Origin: an uncultured Polyangiaceae bacterium
GTDB taxonomy: Bacteria > Myxococcota_A > Polyangia > Polyangiales > Houyiibacteriaceae
Assembly (NCBI GenBank): GCA_947258625.1
Contig: CAMYJN010000117.1
Coordinates: forward strand, 1 to 7,057
Length of the DNA stretch: 7,057 bases
Direction: 5' to 3'
A model generated the notes under the pieces. It searched no databases, was not told where the DNA came from, and was given only the letters and a program-made list of their open reading frames with translations. The position numbers were made by a program, and so were the translations under genes. Shown one piece after another: positions 6,153 through 7,057 of this stretch; within the stretch, counting starts at the first letter, position 1; each line of letters starts with the position of its first letter.

Positions 6153-6938
6153 CTACTCCAATAAATCGTCGCGCAGGCGCCGGAGGCCATCTTCGGAGCA
6201 ACCTAGCCCTTCGCTGAGAAAAGCAGCGATGCTGCCATGTCGTTCGATGATCTCAGTGTGTGCGGCCTGAAGGCTCTGCTCTTTGACATACAACAGGCCT
6301 TCGACGCGGGAAAAAGCGATTTCTTCACCCTCGGGGCCGGCCTGACTCGCCGCAAAGCTCCGGATCATGCCGAGCATTTTGTCGTTCTCTTCCTTCCGGA
6401 AATGGTTCGAAAGAAGGTAGTCTTCGACGACCGTCTCCCAGGGAACACCCAGCGCGCAAAGAACCATCGCTGCCCCGAAACCGGCCCGGTCCTTGCCTTG
6501 CGTGCAATGGAACACGAGCGGCCGGTTCGCCGGATTGCTCAAGACTCGAAGCAGCTCTGCGTATTGCACCGTGAAGTCGCGCACCAGCATGCGATTCACC
6601 GTGTCGAGCATGTCGGGCGGCACCTGTGAAAAGTCGCCCTTCAAGAACATTGGAATCAGCCTCGCGAACATGTCGCTCGACGCGATGGGCATCGGATGCG
6701 CCTTGGCCTCAGGCGGCAAGCGCCCGTTACCGCGCGCCGACACTTCTTCGGGCGACCGCAGATCGACGACTGCCTTGATGCCAAGCCCTCCGAGCTTGCC
6801 CACGTCGTCGTTGCTGAGCTGACTGAGCTCACCGGAACGGTACACCAGTCCCCACTTGACGGTCCGCCCGTCGCTGGCCGCGTAGCCTCCGAGGTCTCGA
6901 AAGTTGGGCTGGCCGGTGAGAGGAACGTGCCGATTCAT
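6153..6938 (-). CDS. Tyrosine phosphatase, LipA/MptpB-like (Y_phosphatase3 family)
   Basis: This 261-residue protein belongs to the family of bacterial protein-tyrosine (and sometimes lipid) phosphatases that includes Mycobacterium MptpB and Listeria LipA. NFRDLGGY (12-19) and LVYRSGEL (31-38) are the diagnostic N-terminal motifs, followed by AVVDLRSPEE (56-65). The catalytic P-loop is HCTQGKDRAG (144-153): Cys145 is the nucleophile, Arg151 binds phosphate, and Lys149-Asp150 are the family-specific pair. EDYLLSN (172-178) follows as in relatives. There is no signal peptide, so the protein is probably cytoplasmic. I chose ATG at 6938 because the conserved region begins a few residues later; an in-frame GTG at 6959 and a TTG at 7034 are possible but add unconserved sequence. 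It is upstream of, and almost touching, the TRAP binding-protein gene, so the two are likely one transcript. The physiological substrate is unknown, and a role in controlling uptake is only a guess from position. Confidence 0.92.
   Translation of the reverse strand: MNRHVPLTGQPNFRDLGGYAASDGRTVKWGLVYRSGELSQLSNDDVGKLGGLGIKAVVDLRSPEEVSARGNGRLPPEAKAHPMPIASSDMFARLIPMFLKGDFSQVPPDMLDTVNRMLVRDFTVQYAELLRVLSNPANRPLVFHCTQGKDRAGFGAAMVLCALGVPWETVVEDYLLSNHFRKEENDKMLGMIRSFAASQAGPEGEEIAFSRVEGLLYVKEQSLQAAHTEIIERHGSIAAFLSEGLGCSEDGLRRLRDDLLE
6156..6159 (-). promoter_or_regulatory. Shine-Dalgarno of the TRAP gene inside the phosphatase 3' end
   Basis: On the minus strand GGAG, which ends the phosphatase reading frame (Leu-Glu-stop), is followed by TAGAAC and then the ATG at 6149, a six-base spacer. 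The site lying across the phosphatase stop indicates co-transcription and probable translational coupling. Confidence 0.75.
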
Positions 6939-7057
6939 CCTAGTTGGCGATGCTGTCACGATCGCCGGGCCGAAGCCACCGCTGGCTAGGCGACTTGGTT
7001 CGCCTGTGGAGGCGGCATCGAGTCGCGGACCCAAAGCTCACGTGCGTCGCGCTGGTC
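6939..7057. other. Upstream region of phosphatase gene, no gene recognised
   Basis: This 119-base stretch up to the window edge shows no recognisable gene. The bases just before ATG 6938 (AACTAGG on the minus strand) make only a weak, too-close ribosome binding site. A small 5-base-pair hairpin (GGCGA/TCGCC) lies near 6991-7006. No promoter hexamers are convincing. The phosphatase frame stays open to about 7034, so part of this could be coding if the start is further upstream. Confidence 0.4.

Overview
The window is GC-rich bacterial DNA, densely coding, with six protein genes (one cut by the left edge), short intergenic gaps and no RNA genes, insertion sequences or CRISPR. A lipobox-type OmpA/peptidoglycan-binding lipoprotein and a TRAP-type periplasmic binding protein point to a Gram-negative cell. 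The high GC and gene content would fit a myxobacterium or other former deltaproteobacterium, but that placement is inference.

Left half, minus strand (3472 down to 1): a compact, translationally coupled operon. A circularly permuted ATP-grasp ligase-like protein comes first, then an alpha-E helical protein (ATGA overlap). Last is a glutamine-amidotransferase-like NTN-hydrolase domain joined by a Pro/Ala/Ser linker to the start of a bacterial transglutaminase-type domain, which runs off the window. ATP-grasp + alpha-E + transglutaminase + NTN-hydrolase is a known, biochemically uncharacterised neighbourhood predicted by comparative genomics to form and process amide or peptide bonds. Here two of the partners are fused, and the amidotransferase domain lacks the expected N-terminal Met-Cys and the usual substrate-binding Arg, which makes it the most interesting part of the window.

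Middle, plus strand: across a divergent gap lies a family I inorganic pyrophosphatase. It has an extended -10 element so close to its ATG that its mRNA may be nearly leaderless. A separate gene with a strong ribosome binding site follows, encoding a coiled-coil OmpA/MotB-type lipoprotein. A long stem-loop sits between it and the convergent gene that follows.

Right half, minus strand: a DUF442/LipA-like tyrosine phosphatase gene is followed after 3 bases by a TRAP transporter substrate-binding protein (DctP family). They look co-transcribed and translationally coupled. No TRAP membrane subunits are present in the window.

Intergenic gaps are all under 150 bases. Large antisense open frames opposite the ATP-grasp and alpha-E genes are GC-driven shadows.
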